Shown: positions 25,355 to 34,264 of the stretch, one piece after another
Numbering within the stretch: the stretch's first letter is position 1
Layout: each line of letters begins with the position of its first letter
NCBI RefSeq assembly: GCF_001544355.1
Contig: NZ_BCQI01000007.1
Location: forward strand, 42,386-106,385
Length of the DNA stretch: 64,000 nucleotides
Reading direction: 5' to 3'
Source of the DNA: Alicyclobacillus acidiphilus NBRC 100859
Lineage (GTDB): Bacteria; Bacillota; Bacilli; Alicyclobacillales; Alicyclobacillaceae
Program-made: the position numbers and the translations under genes
Notes under the pieces: model-generated
The model's input: the letters and a program-made list of their open reading frames with translations, nothing else
Told to the model about the DNA's origin: nothing
Databases searched by the model: none

Positions 25355-26275
25355 CTACGACCTCGGGCCGCGCACCTTTTCGCGATACGCTTCCCGCAAG
25401 CGCTCCACCAGCTCGAGCGACGCGGCTCGCCAAATCACGCTGCACGAATTTGGCTGCAGGACGATCGGATGCGGTGAAACCTCCGGCATGTCGCCTTCGA
25501 CATCGAGGGATGGATGGCTGAGCACGGTGTCGATGGGGAAAACTTCAGAGCCTGTTCCAGTAATGAATATCCCGTCCATCGACGACAGTTCGGCGACAGG
25601 CACTTTCCGCTCTTCGACAGGGATGCCGAGCGAACTGGCGAGTTCCAACACCAATCGCCGCGTAATCCCAGGTAAAATAAAGCGATCCGTGGGGGCCGTA
25701 ATGAAGTGGCCGTCCTTCACAAAAAACAGGTTGGAACTGGCTGATTCAATCATCTTGCCGTCGCGAACCAGCAGCGCTTCGTCGGCCCCTGCATCGTGCG
25801 CGGTCTGTTTGGCGATAATGTTCGGCAGCAGGTTGATAGTTTTGATATATGCGTTTGCCCAGCGCTCGTCCCGCATCATGAGCAATTTTCCCGGCTGGGT
25901 GCTGCCGGATGCCGCGGCGGGCCGGATGGTCGCGCTGACGTTCGAGGGCGCTGGCGGTTGTGGGAAGTAGTGGTTGCGAATCGCCGAGCCGCGCGTAATC
26001 TGGAGATACACCAGGGCCTCTCGCTCGCCGCTCCGTTCAATCAAATCGTCGATCAGACGGGTATATCCATCGCGATCCAGCGGACTGTCGATGCGAATCG
26101 CCCGAAGACTCGCGAACAACCTATCCAAATGCCACTCCAGAAGAAACGGGCGCCCGTCGTACACGCGAATGACCTCGTATATCCCATCGCCAAACTGATG
26201 TCCACGCTCGTCGATAGGCACGACGCCTTCTGTCGGATCGACGTATGCACCATTGAAGTACCCTACCACAGTCAC
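25355..26275 (-). CDS. dat: D-amino-acid transaminase (class IV PLP)
   Basis: 306 residues, class IV aminotransferase. The catalytic lysine is in YIKTINLLPN near residue 145; the ITRGSAIRNHYFP motif near residue 100 matches D-alanine aminotransferase better than branched-chain aminotransferase. It makes D-Ala/D-Glu for the cell wall. The start is GTG with GGGGGA upstream. The C-terminus is about 20 residues longer than the Bacillus enzyme. Confidence 0.82.
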   Translation of the reverse strand: MTVVGYFNGAYVDPTEGVVPIDERGHQFGDGIYEVIRVYDGRPFLLEWHLDRLFASLRAIRIDSPLDRDGYTRLIDDLIERSGEREALVYLQITRGSAIRNHYFPQPPAPSNVSATIRPAAASGSTQPGKLLMMRDERWANAYIKTINLLPNIIAKQTAHDAGADEALLVRDGKMIESASSNLFFVKDGHFITAPTDRFILPGITRRLVLELASSLGIPVEERKVPVAELSSMDGIFITGTGSEVFPIDTVLSHPSLDVEGDMPEVSPHPIVLQPNSCSVIWRAASLELVERLREAYREKVRGPRS

Positions 26276-26421
26276 TGGGCGTCCCCCGCTTTACGGAATT
26301 TTCAACTATTATAGCATCTCGATCGCCCATGCAATACGGCGGACAGAGTCCGAACGCCGTCCATCGCCGCGGACGAAGGTGGTATAATGACGAAGAGTGT
26401 GCGAAATGGAGGATGGACAGG

Positions 26422-26766
26422 GTGGAAGATTGCTTATTTTGCAAGCTTGTCGCCGGAGAGATTCCTTCGGAAAAGCTCTATGAGGACGATGTGGTCTTGG
26501 CCTTTCAGGACATTCGTCCGCAAGCCCCCGTACACGTGCTGGTCATACCGAAACGCCATATCGCGTCAGCCCAGACCGTGACGGCAGAAGATGCCAACGT
26601 GCTTGGGCACCTTCACGCAGTCATCCCGCAAGTCGCGGAAAAGACCGGCATCGCGGAAAAGGGCTACCGCGTGGTGACGAACATCGGACATCATGGTCAG
26701 CAAACCGTGCCGCACCTGCATTACCATGTCATCGGCGGACGGCAGTTGGGATGGCCGCCAGGTTAA
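26422..26766 (+). CDS. HIT-family protein (HinT-like)
   Basis: 114 residues. Cys4 and Cys7 (DCLFCKL), PKRHIAS, and the histidine triad HLHYHVIGG near residue 100 are the signature of the Hint branch, which hydrolyses adenosine 5'-phosphoramidates. The start is GTG at 26422, where GGAGG lies nine bases upstream; the ATG three codons earlier abuts the ribosome-binding site. Its end overlaps the convergent OsmC gene by four bases. Confidence 0.9.
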   Translation: MEDCLFCKLVAGEIPSEKLYEDDVVLAFQDIRPQAPVHVLVIPKRHIASAQTVTAEDANVLGHLHAVIPQVAEKTGIAEKGYRVVTNIGHHGQQTVPHLHYHVIGGRQLGWPPG

Positions 26767-27239
26767 TCTGGCTGGCCATCTCCTTGCGTGACCACGTCGA
26801 GCGGCGGAATATCCGTGCCGTTCAGCACCAGATGCGGAACGACTTCAGCGCGAATGCTGCCAATCGCGGAGCAATATTTTTCTTCACTCAAGTGAATGGC
26901 GCGCCATGCCTTGGCCGCAGGCACATCACCCGTGATGTGATACGTGAGATGAATGCGCGTGAACGCCTGCGGAAACTCGTCCCGGCGTTCGCCGACCGCC
27001 TCAATCTCAAGTCCCTCCATGTTGACCCGCATGCGCTCCAGGATCATCGCAATGTCTATACCTGTACATCCGACAATGCCCATCAGAAGCAATTCCATGG
27101 GACGGTTCCCTTGTCCTGTGCCACCGTCCTCACGCTTCGCGTCCATGTAGATGGTATTGCCAGATGGTCCGTCTGCTTGAAAATGGCGTTTCCCCAGCCA
27201 TTTGCTCGTAACCTTCATCTCCAACGTCGACACCCCCAT
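26763..27239 (-). CDS. OsmC-family protein
   Basis: 158 residues. The OsmC pattern is visible with GNTIYMDAKR near residue 40, MELLLMGIVGCTGIDIAMI near residue 56 (Cys in the peroxidatic-type position), and a second Cys in EEKYCSAI near residue 128. The two-cysteine arrangement would allow a peroxide reductase activity. The start is uncertain: ATG at 27239 has a weak AAGG, while a TTG at 27224 has GGGGGTG at good spacing. Confidence 0.82.
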   Translation of the reverse strand: MGVSTLEMKVTSKWLGKRHFQADGPSGNTIYMDAKREDGGTGQGNRPMELLLMGIVGCTGIDIAMILERMRVNMEGLEIEAVGERRDEFPQAFTRIHLTYHITGDVPAAKAWRAIHLSEEKYCSAIGSIRAEVVPHLVLNGTDIPPLDVVTQGDGQPD

Positions 27240-27271
27240 GTCCACTATTGTACCTTGGGACATCAGGTTCG

Positions 27272-27628
27272 TCACGGTCGTTCCGAAACGGTCATCGTAC
27301 CTTGCATGCCTGGCTCAGGGACGCCCTGCCGATCCGAGTAAAAGGAGAACGCACCGGTCTTGTCCGGCACGAAGGAAACGCTTGTCCGTTCGCCCGGCTG
27401 CAGGTTGTGTGTAAAGATATAAAAGTCGGGGATGACAAAGTTGTGGATTTGAGCGCCCTTGTTCTGAATGGAGATTTCGACTTTGACCCCCTTTGTGGCA
27501 GTCAGATGCGTTGGCGATATCCTTCCATCCTGGAGTGTAACCTGCGTTTGCGCGCTTGCGATTGTCCAGAGAGAGGTCATCGTCAACATCCCCATACCCG
27601 CGATCAACGCCTTGTGTATCGCCTTCAT
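27272..27628 (-). CDS. secreted cupredoxin-like protein lacking the copper Cys
   Basis: 118 residues. A signal peptide ends at ASA-QT near residue 26, followed by a cupredoxin-type beta fold: RISPTHLTATKG, NFVI with His62, and FSFYSDRQGVPEPGMQG. Where a cupredoxin has Cys-x-His-x-Met, this has Ser98 in place of Cys and no His, though Met108 is kept. The copper site is therefore likely absent or altered, perhaps a structural or carrier domain outside the cell. GGAGG lies eleven bases before the ATG. Confidence 0.8.
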   Translation of the reverse strand: MKAIHKALIAGMGMLTMTSLWTIASAQTQVTLQDGRISPTHLTATKGVKVEISIQNKGAQIHNFVIPDFYIFTHNLQPGERTSVSFVPDKTGAFSFYSDRQGVPEPGMQGTMTVSERP

Positions 27629-27729
27629 TTCACGATAGTCCTCCGTCCCACTCAGCTAGAAATCCACTATGGGTAGGATGACTTTTCCAAGGCCATTCCA
27701 TTCTTCTCGATGTCGGTAGGGACTGTGGC

Positions 27730-28293
27730 CTACACAAAACCTAGGCATCTGGCGAACGATGCGACAACCAGCCCCGTTCCGATGCCTCCGAGCGAACCAA
27801 TGACGACGTCAGTCGCATGGTGCAGCCCACAGTACGTGCGTGAACAAGCAAGTACAATCGCAAGGCAGAGCAGAATCGGAAAATAGCCAGGCAAGTGGAC
27901 GGCTCCCATCGCCAACGCGAATCCTCCAGCCGCGTGATTGCTCGGAAACGACTCGCCTGGATCATGGCGCAAGAGCGGCTGAAACGGCTCTGTGTCAAAC
28001 GGCCGAGGGCGGCTGACCAGGCGGCTGATCGGCTCGTGGATTCCGCGTATCAGCAAGGCCGCACATATGGATGACGCCACGTTCCAAGGAGCTTTGGCCG
28101 CGTTTGCTTCGACTGGCAGCCAGCCCGTTGAGGCGATGACGAGCGTCACCAGCATGAAAATCGGCGTATATTTCGCAACGATGACCATCGTCGCGTTCAA
28201 TAGGTGGGACACTTGCCAGAGGCGCTGCATGGCGCGCGTAATGGCGGCATCCATGCGCTCGGCTCTGTCCCACAGCCACTCGGTTACGTCCAT
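27730..28293 (-). CDS. PAP2-family phosphatase (undecaprenyl-diphosphatase-like)
   Basis: 187 residues with about five membrane helices. The three phosphatase motifs are present: SRLVSRPRPF near residue 92, SFPSNHAAGGF near residue 115 and SRTYCGLHHATDV near residue 151 with the catalytic His. It could recycle undecaprenyl diphosphate or act on phosphatidic acid. It overlaps the PLD gene upstream by ten bases, indicating one operon of lipid-related enzymes. Confidence 0.88.
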   Translation of the reverse strand: MDVTEWLWDRAERMDAAITRAMQRLWQVSHLLNATMVIVAKYTPIFMLVTLVIASTGWLPVEANAAKAPWNVASSICAALLIRGIHEPISRLVSRPRPFDTEPFQPLLRHDPGESFPSNHAAGGFALAMGAVHLPGYFPILLCLAIVLACSRTYCGLHHATDVVIGSLGGIGTGLVVASFARCLGFV

Positions 28294-29399
28294 GTCGACT
28301 CCTTTTCCTTCAGCGGATCATCGGTCCCTCTCGCCAACTCCTGATGCAAATCCGTTTCAAGCGCCGCCGCAAATTCAGGCACATCGTGCAACTCCAGATC
28401 CGCCTCGTGGTTGTAGGTATAAGCTTGGTTGCTGAAGTTGGCGCTGCCAATCAAAAACGTGCGTCCGTGGTCGATGTCCACGATCTTCGCGTGCATCAAC
28501 TCACCTTGATAGGGCCGATAATATCGTACCAGAGCGCCAGCGGCCTGCAACAGCGAGACTCCGGATTCACTGTAGGTCCGTTGTGTTGGATCGACGAGGA
28601 TGGAAACCTGCACGCCGCGCAGAACGGCCTGATGGAGCGCGTCGATCACGTCGCGATCGGACAAGTCGAACGCTTCCATATCGATAGTCTTACGCGCGGA
28701 CGAGATGGCCGTTACCATCGCCTCCCCGATCCGACCGTCCGTCACGAGCGGCAGTTCTGTCACGGGCGCTTGGGCGACTGCTCCGCTTGCCCGGCGGAAA
28801 TCCCAGTCAAACATCGCCTGAAACTGCCCATCGGCGTGGGGAATGTAGACCGACGCGTCGTTGTTCTCCCAACTGCTGCTGCCGTAGTTCATGCCGCCGA
28901 TGAGGACGTCGTTGTCGACAACCAGCATCTTGACGTGATCGATCCCGCTCTTGATATGAATCAGTTCCGTCGGAATGCCGTCCTTTTGCAAGGCAGGGTA
29001 ACCAGTCCCCGTCGAATGCGGCTCCGTGGCGTCCAACACGACCTGCACTTGAACGTGCCGATGAAACGCCTGATTCAGCGCTTGGATCACGTCGGGATCG
29101 GACAGCTCATACATATCGAGATCGATGCGCGTGTGACTGTTGCGAATCATCGCCAACGCCTTCGCCTTGACGTCCTTCCCCCACACGAGTTCCATGCCAT
29201 TCGCGGCATACGCGGGCTTGGGCAGCGACTGCACCGATCCCGTGTGTGACACAGGAAAGATGGCACATCCGGCAAATGTCGGAAGGATCAGCAGCAACAG
29301 GCCAAAGGTCAGGCCTCGCGACATCTGTCTGCGATCTCGCCCCTTCACCGCTTGAGCGAGCCGCCCCATTGACCATGTCCTAGAATTCGTAGTTTGCAT
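28284..29399 (-). CDS. phospholipase D-like lipoprotein
   Basis: 371 residues. An N-terminal signal segment with LPTFAGC suggests a lipobox, so the protein is probably anchored outside the membrane. Two PLD halves follow, each with an HxK motif: DHVKMLVVDN near residue 165 and MHAKIVDID near residue 313, the Asp/Gly-Asn elements following (GGMNYGSSS, GSANFSNQAY). It may hydrolyse phospholipids or nucleic acid outside the cell, or be a cardiolipin-synthase-like enzyme. GGGGGAAC precedes the ATG. Confidence 0.85.
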   Translation of the reverse strand: MQTTNSRTWSMGRLAQAVKGRDRRQMSRGLTFGLLLLILPTFAGCAIFPVSHTGSVQSLPKPAYAANGMELVWGKDVKAKALAMIRNSHTRIDLDMYELSDPDVIQALNQAFHRHVQVQVVLDATEPHSTGTGYPALQKDGIPTELIHIKSGIDHVKMLVVDNDVLIGGMNYGSSSWENNDASVYIPHADGQFQAMFDWDFRRASGAVAQAPVTELPLVTDGRIGEAMVTAISSARKTIDMEAFDLSDRDVIDALHQAVLRGVQVSILVDPTQRTYSESGVSLLQAAGALVRYYRPYQGELMHAKIVDIDHGRTFLIGSANFSNQAYTYNHEADLELHDVPEFAAALETDLHQELARGTDDPLKEKESTWT

Positions 29400-29560
29400 C
29401 AAAGTTCCCCCTGTCCGATCATGTCTGGACAGAGAATTCCACAGCCAAATACCAAAACCTGTTTACTATACGTATATTATCCAAAATGAACGCGATATTT
29501 CCGATAATGAAATCGGATTGACGAACAAGGCAGCCTGACAAGCTGATTCGATCAAAGCGA

Positions 29561-32500
29561 TCAGGTCAGAGACCAGACGTGTTCAACAAGCAATTGCGAC
29601 CGCTCGCCTCCCCGGTATTGCACCGTTCCCGATACGCCAAGCAACCGCCCGGAAGGCGTGAACAAAATAGCGCCTTCCGTCTTGTAAACCGACTCAAACA
29701 TGGTGGCATCCAGCATGCTCTCTTCGTCTTCCAACGTAAAAAATACGACCGTCCTTCCGCTCTTGGTCGGCGGCCGATGCGGCCGAATCGCCACCCCGGC
29801 GACAGTGACCCGCGTTCCTTCCGCAGCCTCCAGGACTTCTTGAATCGTCTGATAACCGAGCGACTTTAGGCTTGACCGATACAGCGAAAGCCAATGGCCC
29901 GATACGCCGACACCCAACAGTTGATATTCGTCGGCCAAGCGCTTGGCCATGGACGAATATCCGGATCTGGTTGACGGCGCGGGAATTGCAGGGTTGGAAG
30001 CCAGCGAACGCCTGGGTGGAGCCGCGGCGATCACCGCCTCGTTCCAAGCTCCCTCGAGCAGCGGCAGATTGTGTTCGTCGCGTCTTGCCAGCCATTGCGG
30101 CAAATGCCACAGGAGCACCTGTCGATCCGCCGATTCAACCGTGTCAAACGCCCCCACGCGGACCAAGTGTTCGAGATGAAGCCGATCCACGTGCGGTACC
30201 CTGCACACCATATCCGCCACTGACAGATACCGCCCCCGCCTGTCGCGTTCCCCAGTGATGGCCTCCGAAACAGGTTGTGAGAACCGTTTTATCAACCGGA
30301 AACCCAAACGAATGCTGTCACTCGAAGGAATCGTACAATTCCAGTCGCTTTCGTTGACATCCACAGGCAGGATGCGAATGCCCCGCCGTTTGGCTTCGGC
30401 GCAAATGACATGGACTGGGTAATAGCCCATGGGATATTGATTCAAAATGGACGCGTAAAACTCCGCCGGATAATGCTGAACCAAATACGCTGTCTTGTAC
30501 GCCGTCGTAGCGAACGCCGCCGCATGCGCTTCGCAAAATCCGTAACTTGCGTACGCTTGGATATACGAAAAGATCGTTTTGGAGACATCCTCCGGAATGC
30601 CTCCCTCTTTCGCCTTCGCCATGAACCGTTCTCCGATGTTCACCATCTCCGCGTGACTTCGCGCATGGCTCATCACGCGCCGCAATTCATCCGCCTCACC
30701 AGGCGTAAAATTGGCAATGGCCGTTGCAATTTCAATCACCTGCTCCTGAAAAAGCACAACGCCGTAGGTTTTTCCGAGAATCGGTTCCAGTTTGGGATGG
30801 AGATACATAATGGGTTCATGCCCATTGCGCCTTGCGATAAACGGATCGACCATGTTTCCCAGAATCGGACCGGGCCGGATCAGCGCTACGCTTGCCACGA
30901 TATCTTCGAGCCCATCGGCGTTCAACCTGGACTGCAAGGCCCGTTGCGCGGGACTTTCGAGCTGAAACACGCCGATGGTTTCGCCCCGGCGAATCATCTC
31001 AAACGTCGCAGGATCGTCGAACGGCAGATGATCGTAATCGATCTTTCCTCTCGCTCCTGCCGCGCTGAGCTCAATGGCGCCTTCGACGGCGGCCATGGTC
31101 CGCAAGGAGAGCAAATCCAGCTTCACAAGGCCGACATCCTCCACCGTTCGTTTGTCGTACGGCGTCATCCATTCTCCCTTGGCAGACGGCTGCAGGCTCG
31201 TCGTTTCATACAGGGGATGTTGGCTGATCACGATCCCGCCGCTGTGCATACCGAAGTGCCGAGGAAAGCCCGCGATATGGCGAGCGATGGCAAAGAGCCA
31301 TTGCAACGCTTTGCGGTGCGTCCGGAACTCCCCGAGTTCCGGAACCCGATCAAGCAGGCCGTCGAGTTGATCCGCGTGCGCCGACCAAGGAACCCGCTTA
31401 GCGAGACTGTCGAGCAAATGCTCCGGCAACGCCATAGCCTGGCCGATTTCACGGACGGCGGAACGGCCCCGAAACGTCTGGTATGTGGCGACGCGCGCCA
31501 CTTTGTCCCGACCGTAGGTTCGATATACATACGCCATCACTTCATCTCGTCTGTCGGCGGCAAAATCGATATCGATATCCGGGCGTTCCGCCCGTTCAAG
31601 CGACATAAAGCGTTCGAACAACAACCCTCGCCCAGCCGCGTCCACATCGGTGATATAGAGACAATAGGCGACTGCCGAATCGGCCGCGGACCCCCGGCCG
31701 GCACAACGGATCCCGCGGCTTCTGGCGAATCGGACAATGTCCCAGACGACCAAAAAATAGTCGACATAGCCGAGTTCACAAATCATCTCAAGCTCGTGGT
31801 TCAACCGCGCAATCAGCGAGTTGTCCACATCGGAATAGCGTTCCTTGGCCCCTTGAAACACGAGTTCCCGCAGCATGTCCGCACCACTCTGCCCATTGGA
31901 GGTGCGAAAATTCGGGAAGTGCGTTTCATTCAAAGCGAGTGCGACTTCGCAGCGAAGTGCAATTTCCATAGTGCGCGAAACAGCTTCCGGAATGCTTTCG
32001 AAACGCCGCAGCGCCTCCTCTTGATCATGCAGCCACCTTTGCCGGTTGAGCGGCCGATCCGGATGCGGCGTGTACACATCGCAGCCGAGCCCAATACAGC
32101 GCAGGACATCGTGGACGGGAAAAAGCTGCTTATCGACATAGTGAACATTGCTTGTGGCCACGAGCGGGACACCTGTCTCCTCCGACAACTGCGCCATCAA
32201 CCGCCATGCGGCATAGCGCTGCGGATATCCATCGGCTTCGCATTCCAGATACAGCCGATCCCCAAAAACGCCCCGATATTTGTCGACCCAAGCGCGCGCC
32301 CTGCCATATGCCCGGCGATGGAGAGCGTTTTGCAAAAAACTTTTGCGGCATCCGGACAATACGAGCAAACCGCCATGGAGCCGAAATAAATCATCCTCTG
32401 ACAACCTGGGCTCTGTCCGCTTTTCGGGACCGTCGTGAGCAATGGTCAACAGTTCGCACAGATTTCGAAAACCTTCGCGGTTCTGGACCAACAGCGTGAT

Positions 32501-32719
32501 ATGCGTTCCATCGGCCATGGTCACTTCTGCGCCTGAAATCGGTTTAATCCTATAGATTGCGGCCCATTTGTGCAGTTCAGGGAGCCCGGCGATGGTATTG
32601 TGATCCGTCAAGGCGAGCGCGGGCATGTTATACATGGCTGCTTGCGCCACAAGCGACTCGATGGAGGACGCTCCATCCAAAAAGGAATAGGAAGAGTGAC
32701 AATGCAGATGGACAAACAT
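29561..32719 (-). CDS. dnaE2: DnaE2-type error-prone DNA polymerase III alpha subunit
   Basis: 1052 residues. PHP domain with HLHCHSSYSFLDG at the start; polymerase motifs AGRGSAADS near 343, catalytic Asp381 and Asp383 in RPDIDIDFA, and Asp535 in GLVKLDLLS. The block GFCEAHAAAFA followed by LNQYPMGYYP, the HLEHLVRVGAF region and a C-terminal OB fold (VTVAGVAIRPHRPPTKSGRTVVFFTLEDEE) are typical of DnaE2, the translesion polymerase, rather than replicative DnaE1 or PolC. It is the last gene of an operon with DUF6504-like and ImuB-like genes and an SOS promoter. The preceding gap is only 12 bases, with a weak AAGG. Confidence 0.88.
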   Translation of the reverse strand: MFVHLHCHSSYSFLDGASSIESLVAQAAMYNMPALALTDHNTIAGLPELHKWAAIYRIKPISGAEVTMADGTHITLLVQNREGFRNLCELLTIAHDGPEKRTEPRLSEDDLFRLHGGLLVLSGCRKSFLQNALHRRAYGRARAWVDKYRGVFGDRLYLECEADGYPQRYAAWRLMAQLSEETGVPLVATSNVHYVDKQLFPVHDVLRCIGLGCDVYTPHPDRPLNRQRWLHDQEEALRRFESIPEAVSRTMEIALRCEVALALNETHFPNFRTSNGQSGADMLRELVFQGAKERYSDVDNSLIARLNHELEMICELGYVDYFLVVWDIVRFARSRGIRCAGRGSAADSAVAYCLYITDVDAAGRGLLFERFMSLERAERPDIDIDFAADRRDEVMAYVYRTYGRDKVARVATYQTFRGRSAVREIGQAMALPEHLLDSLAKRVPWSAHADQLDGLLDRVPELGEFRTHRKALQWLFAIARHIAGFPRHFGMHSGGIVISQHPLYETTSLQPSAKGEWMTPYDKRTVEDVGLVKLDLLSLRTMAAVEGAIELSAAGARGKIDYDHLPFDDPATFEMIRRGETIGVFQLESPAQRALQSRLNADGLEDIVASVALIRPGPILGNMVDPFIARRNGHEPIMYLHPKLEPILGKTYGVVLFQEQVIEIATAIANFTPGEADELRRVMSHARSHAEMVNIGERFMAKAKEGGIPEDVSKTIFSYIQAYASYGFCEAHAAAFATTAYKTAYLVQHYPAEFYASILNQYPMGYYPVHVICAEAKRRGIRILPVDVNESDWNCTIPSSDSIRLGFRLIKRFSQPVSEAITGERDRRGRYLSVADMVCRVPHVDRLHLEHLVRVGAFDTVESADRQVLLWHLPQWLARRDEHNLPLLEGAWNEAVIAAAPPRRSLASNPAIPAPSTRSGYSSMAKRLADEYQLLGVGVSGHWLSLYRSSLKSLGYQTIQEVLEAAEGTRVTVAGVAIRPHRPPTKSGRTVVFFTLEDEESMLDATMFESVYKTEGAILFTPSGRLLGVSGTVQYRGGERSQLLVEHVWSLT

Positions 32720-32731
32720 GGTTCCACAACC

Positions 32732-32974
32732 TTAGTCCCAAATTTTATAAATCCTCCATTCCCCTGACTCACCTTCGAGATCGAGCAAATCGTTTGCTGA
32801 AGTCCAAACCCGCATCATGAGCCGCTCCCCTTCGCCTTGCCACCAGTTTCCCATTTCGCGCCACCTGTCGAGGACGTCCACAATGACGTACTCCGTGTCG
32901 TGATCGCGAAATGCTTCTGGTTCCATGCCATTCCACCGATAAACCGCGACAGGTCTTTGCACGATCCGAGTCAC
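32732..32974 (-). CDS. DUF6504-like small protein of the ImuB/DnaE2 operon
   Basis: 80 residues. The pattern VAVYRWNGMEPEAF, YVIVDVLDRWREMGNWWQG, then a C-terminal EWRIYKIWD resembles DUF6504 proteins found next to ImuB/DnaE2 genes in actinomycetes. GTG at 32974 has GAGGG nine bases upstream; a TTG at 32980 directly after the imuB stop is the alternative. Its function is unknown; position suggests a mutasome accessory role. Confidence 0.68.
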   Translation of the reverse strand: MTRIVQRPVAVYRWNGMEPEAFRDHDTEYVIVDVLDRWREMGNWWQGEGERLMMRVWTSANDLLDLEGESGEWRIYKIWD

Positions 32975-32980
32975 GAACAA

Positions 32981-34204
32981 TCACCCTCGCAGAATGATAT
33001 CGAGACGCCGCTCGCGAAATGAAAGTGAAGTGCCCATCCTCAGGTTGGGAAACTTGCGGCTCAACTGTTCATGCACATCTTTCAGGCGAGCCCGCTCCCG
33101 CTCCGGCGCCAATGGATAAAACGCGTTTTCATACAGGAGAAATCCCGACTGCACGGCATCTAACGGCCTTACTTCAGAAACGTACAGATCCAGCGACTCC
33201 AATCGCTCGCCGTATACCTGGCACCATCCTTCCATCAGTTGAACAACCATCGGCAGCGGCTGATAAATCGGCTTTTTCGCCAGTCGTTCATACGTTCCAC
33301 CACCCTCGTCTGTCCGCCAGTCCATAGCGAGCCGCAAGGCCCCCGCAGAGATTCGCTGCAACTCATCACACAATTCACTGGCCAGCGATTCGAGAATCCT
33401 CTCCATGGCTTCGACAGGCGCATACTCATCGACCGGAGCCCGCCACGACACCCGTCTCTCCAATGGGGGATAATTGCTCTGAATCTTTCCGCCTGGCACT
33501 TGTTCCTGCAGATTTTTCCACAACAACGACTGTTTTCCGAAATGGGAGAGCAGCAGACTGTCCGAAATCCATATCAAATCTCGCAATCGTTCGATGCCAA
33601 GGTGTCGAAGTTGTTCGCGGACATCCATTGGCATGAACCACGCCATGGACAAGGGAAACTCGGAAATCCATCCTGTGTCGAGCTTACCTTGTCCAGAACA
33701 TCGAAGTATCCCAGGAGAAACCACCAATTGCTGTCTACCAACGCGATAACAGCCCGCTCCAGGTATCCGCTCCAAGCGGCTCCAGGCCACCAGTGCCTGA
33801 GCTAAAAAAGGATTTTCGGCCAAGCCGACGCGAAACCGCTGTTCTTTGTTCAAACCAGAGTCGAATACTTTTAACAGCGATTGCACCTCTGATAAAGGAG
33901 GGATTGAGTCAGGAATTTGCACAAAGAACGCGTTGGGATCCACCGCCTGCACATGCGGAGAGATTCGCCACAGGGTCTGGCAGACAAACTCCATGGCCGG
34001 CGTGCGTGTATTCGGTTGAGCGGCCACATGAATGCCTGGAAGCATCGATTGAGCCTCTTGAACGGACCAGCCCGTTCGGATGCCCGCCGTTCGTGCCGAG
34101 ATGGAGGCATCTGTCACCTTGTTGTCGAGCACGGTCACAAACGGCCCTGTATGCTCCGCTGTCACGCCTTCCCCTTCTCCGAATAATGTATACCGCATAC
34201 CCAT
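32981..34204 (-). CDS. imuB: ImuB-like Y-family polymerase homologue, probably non-catalytic
   Basis: 407 residues. From about residue 27 it follows the Y-family/ImuB pattern (ISARTAGIRTGWSVQEAQSMLPGI, FRVGLAENPFLAQAL, PLSMAWFMP, LERRVSWRAPVDE). The N-terminal DxD strand of active Y polymerases is missing and the SIDE region reads DPNA, so no catalytic carboxylates are apparent, as in ImuB. ImuB links DnaE2 to the beta clamp and RecA filament. No imuA lies next to it. Start ATG 34204 (or 34198); an in-frame TGA lies 27 bases upstream. Two SOS boxes precede it. Confidence 0.75.
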   Translation of the reverse strand: MGMRYTLFGEGEGVTAEHTGPFVTVLDNKVTDASISARTAGIRTGWSVQEAQSMLPGIHVAAQPNTRTPAMEFVCQTLWRISPHVQAVDPNAFFVQIPDSIPPLSEVQSLLKVFDSGLNKEQRFRVGLAENPFLAQALVAWSRLERIPGAGCYRVGRQQLVVSPGILRCSGQGKLDTGWISEFPLSMAWFMPMDVREQLRHLGIERLRDLIWISDSLLLSHFGKQSLLWKNLQEQVPGGKIQSNYPPLERRVSWRAPVDEYAPVEAMERILESLASELCDELQRISAGALRLAMDWRTDEGGGTYERLAKKPIYQPLPMVVQLMEGWCQVYGERLESLDLYVSEVRPLDAVQSGFLLYENAFYPLAPERERARLKDVHEQLSRKFPNLRMGTSLSFRERRLDIILRG

Positions 34205-34213
34205 GCACCACCA

Positions 34214-34225
34214 GAACGTATGTTC
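34214..34225. promoter_or_regulatory. SOS (DinR/LexA) box 1
   Basis: GAACGTATGTTC is a perfect palindrome matching the Firmicute DinR/LexA consensus GAACnnnnGTTC. It lies ten bases upstream of the ImuB-like start, just downstream of the -10 element, so LexA binding would block transcription. Confidence 0.8.
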
Positions 34226-34235
34226 TCATGATATT

Positions 34236-34264
34236 ATATGCAGAAGGCAGCCTGCATACAAACG
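34236..34264 (-). promoter_or_regulatory. promoter of the ImuB-like/DUF6504/dnaE2 operon
   Basis: On the minus strand a perfect TATAAT -10 lies at about 34236-34241. Seventeen bases upstream is TTGTAT (-35). Both SOS boxes overlap or flank this promoter, a standard LexA-repression layout. Confidence 0.6.

Noticed and set aside
30410..32389. Long plus-strand frame antisense to dnaE2
   Set aside because: No recognisable domain, no ribosome-binding site, and it mirrors the DnaE2 coding frame.
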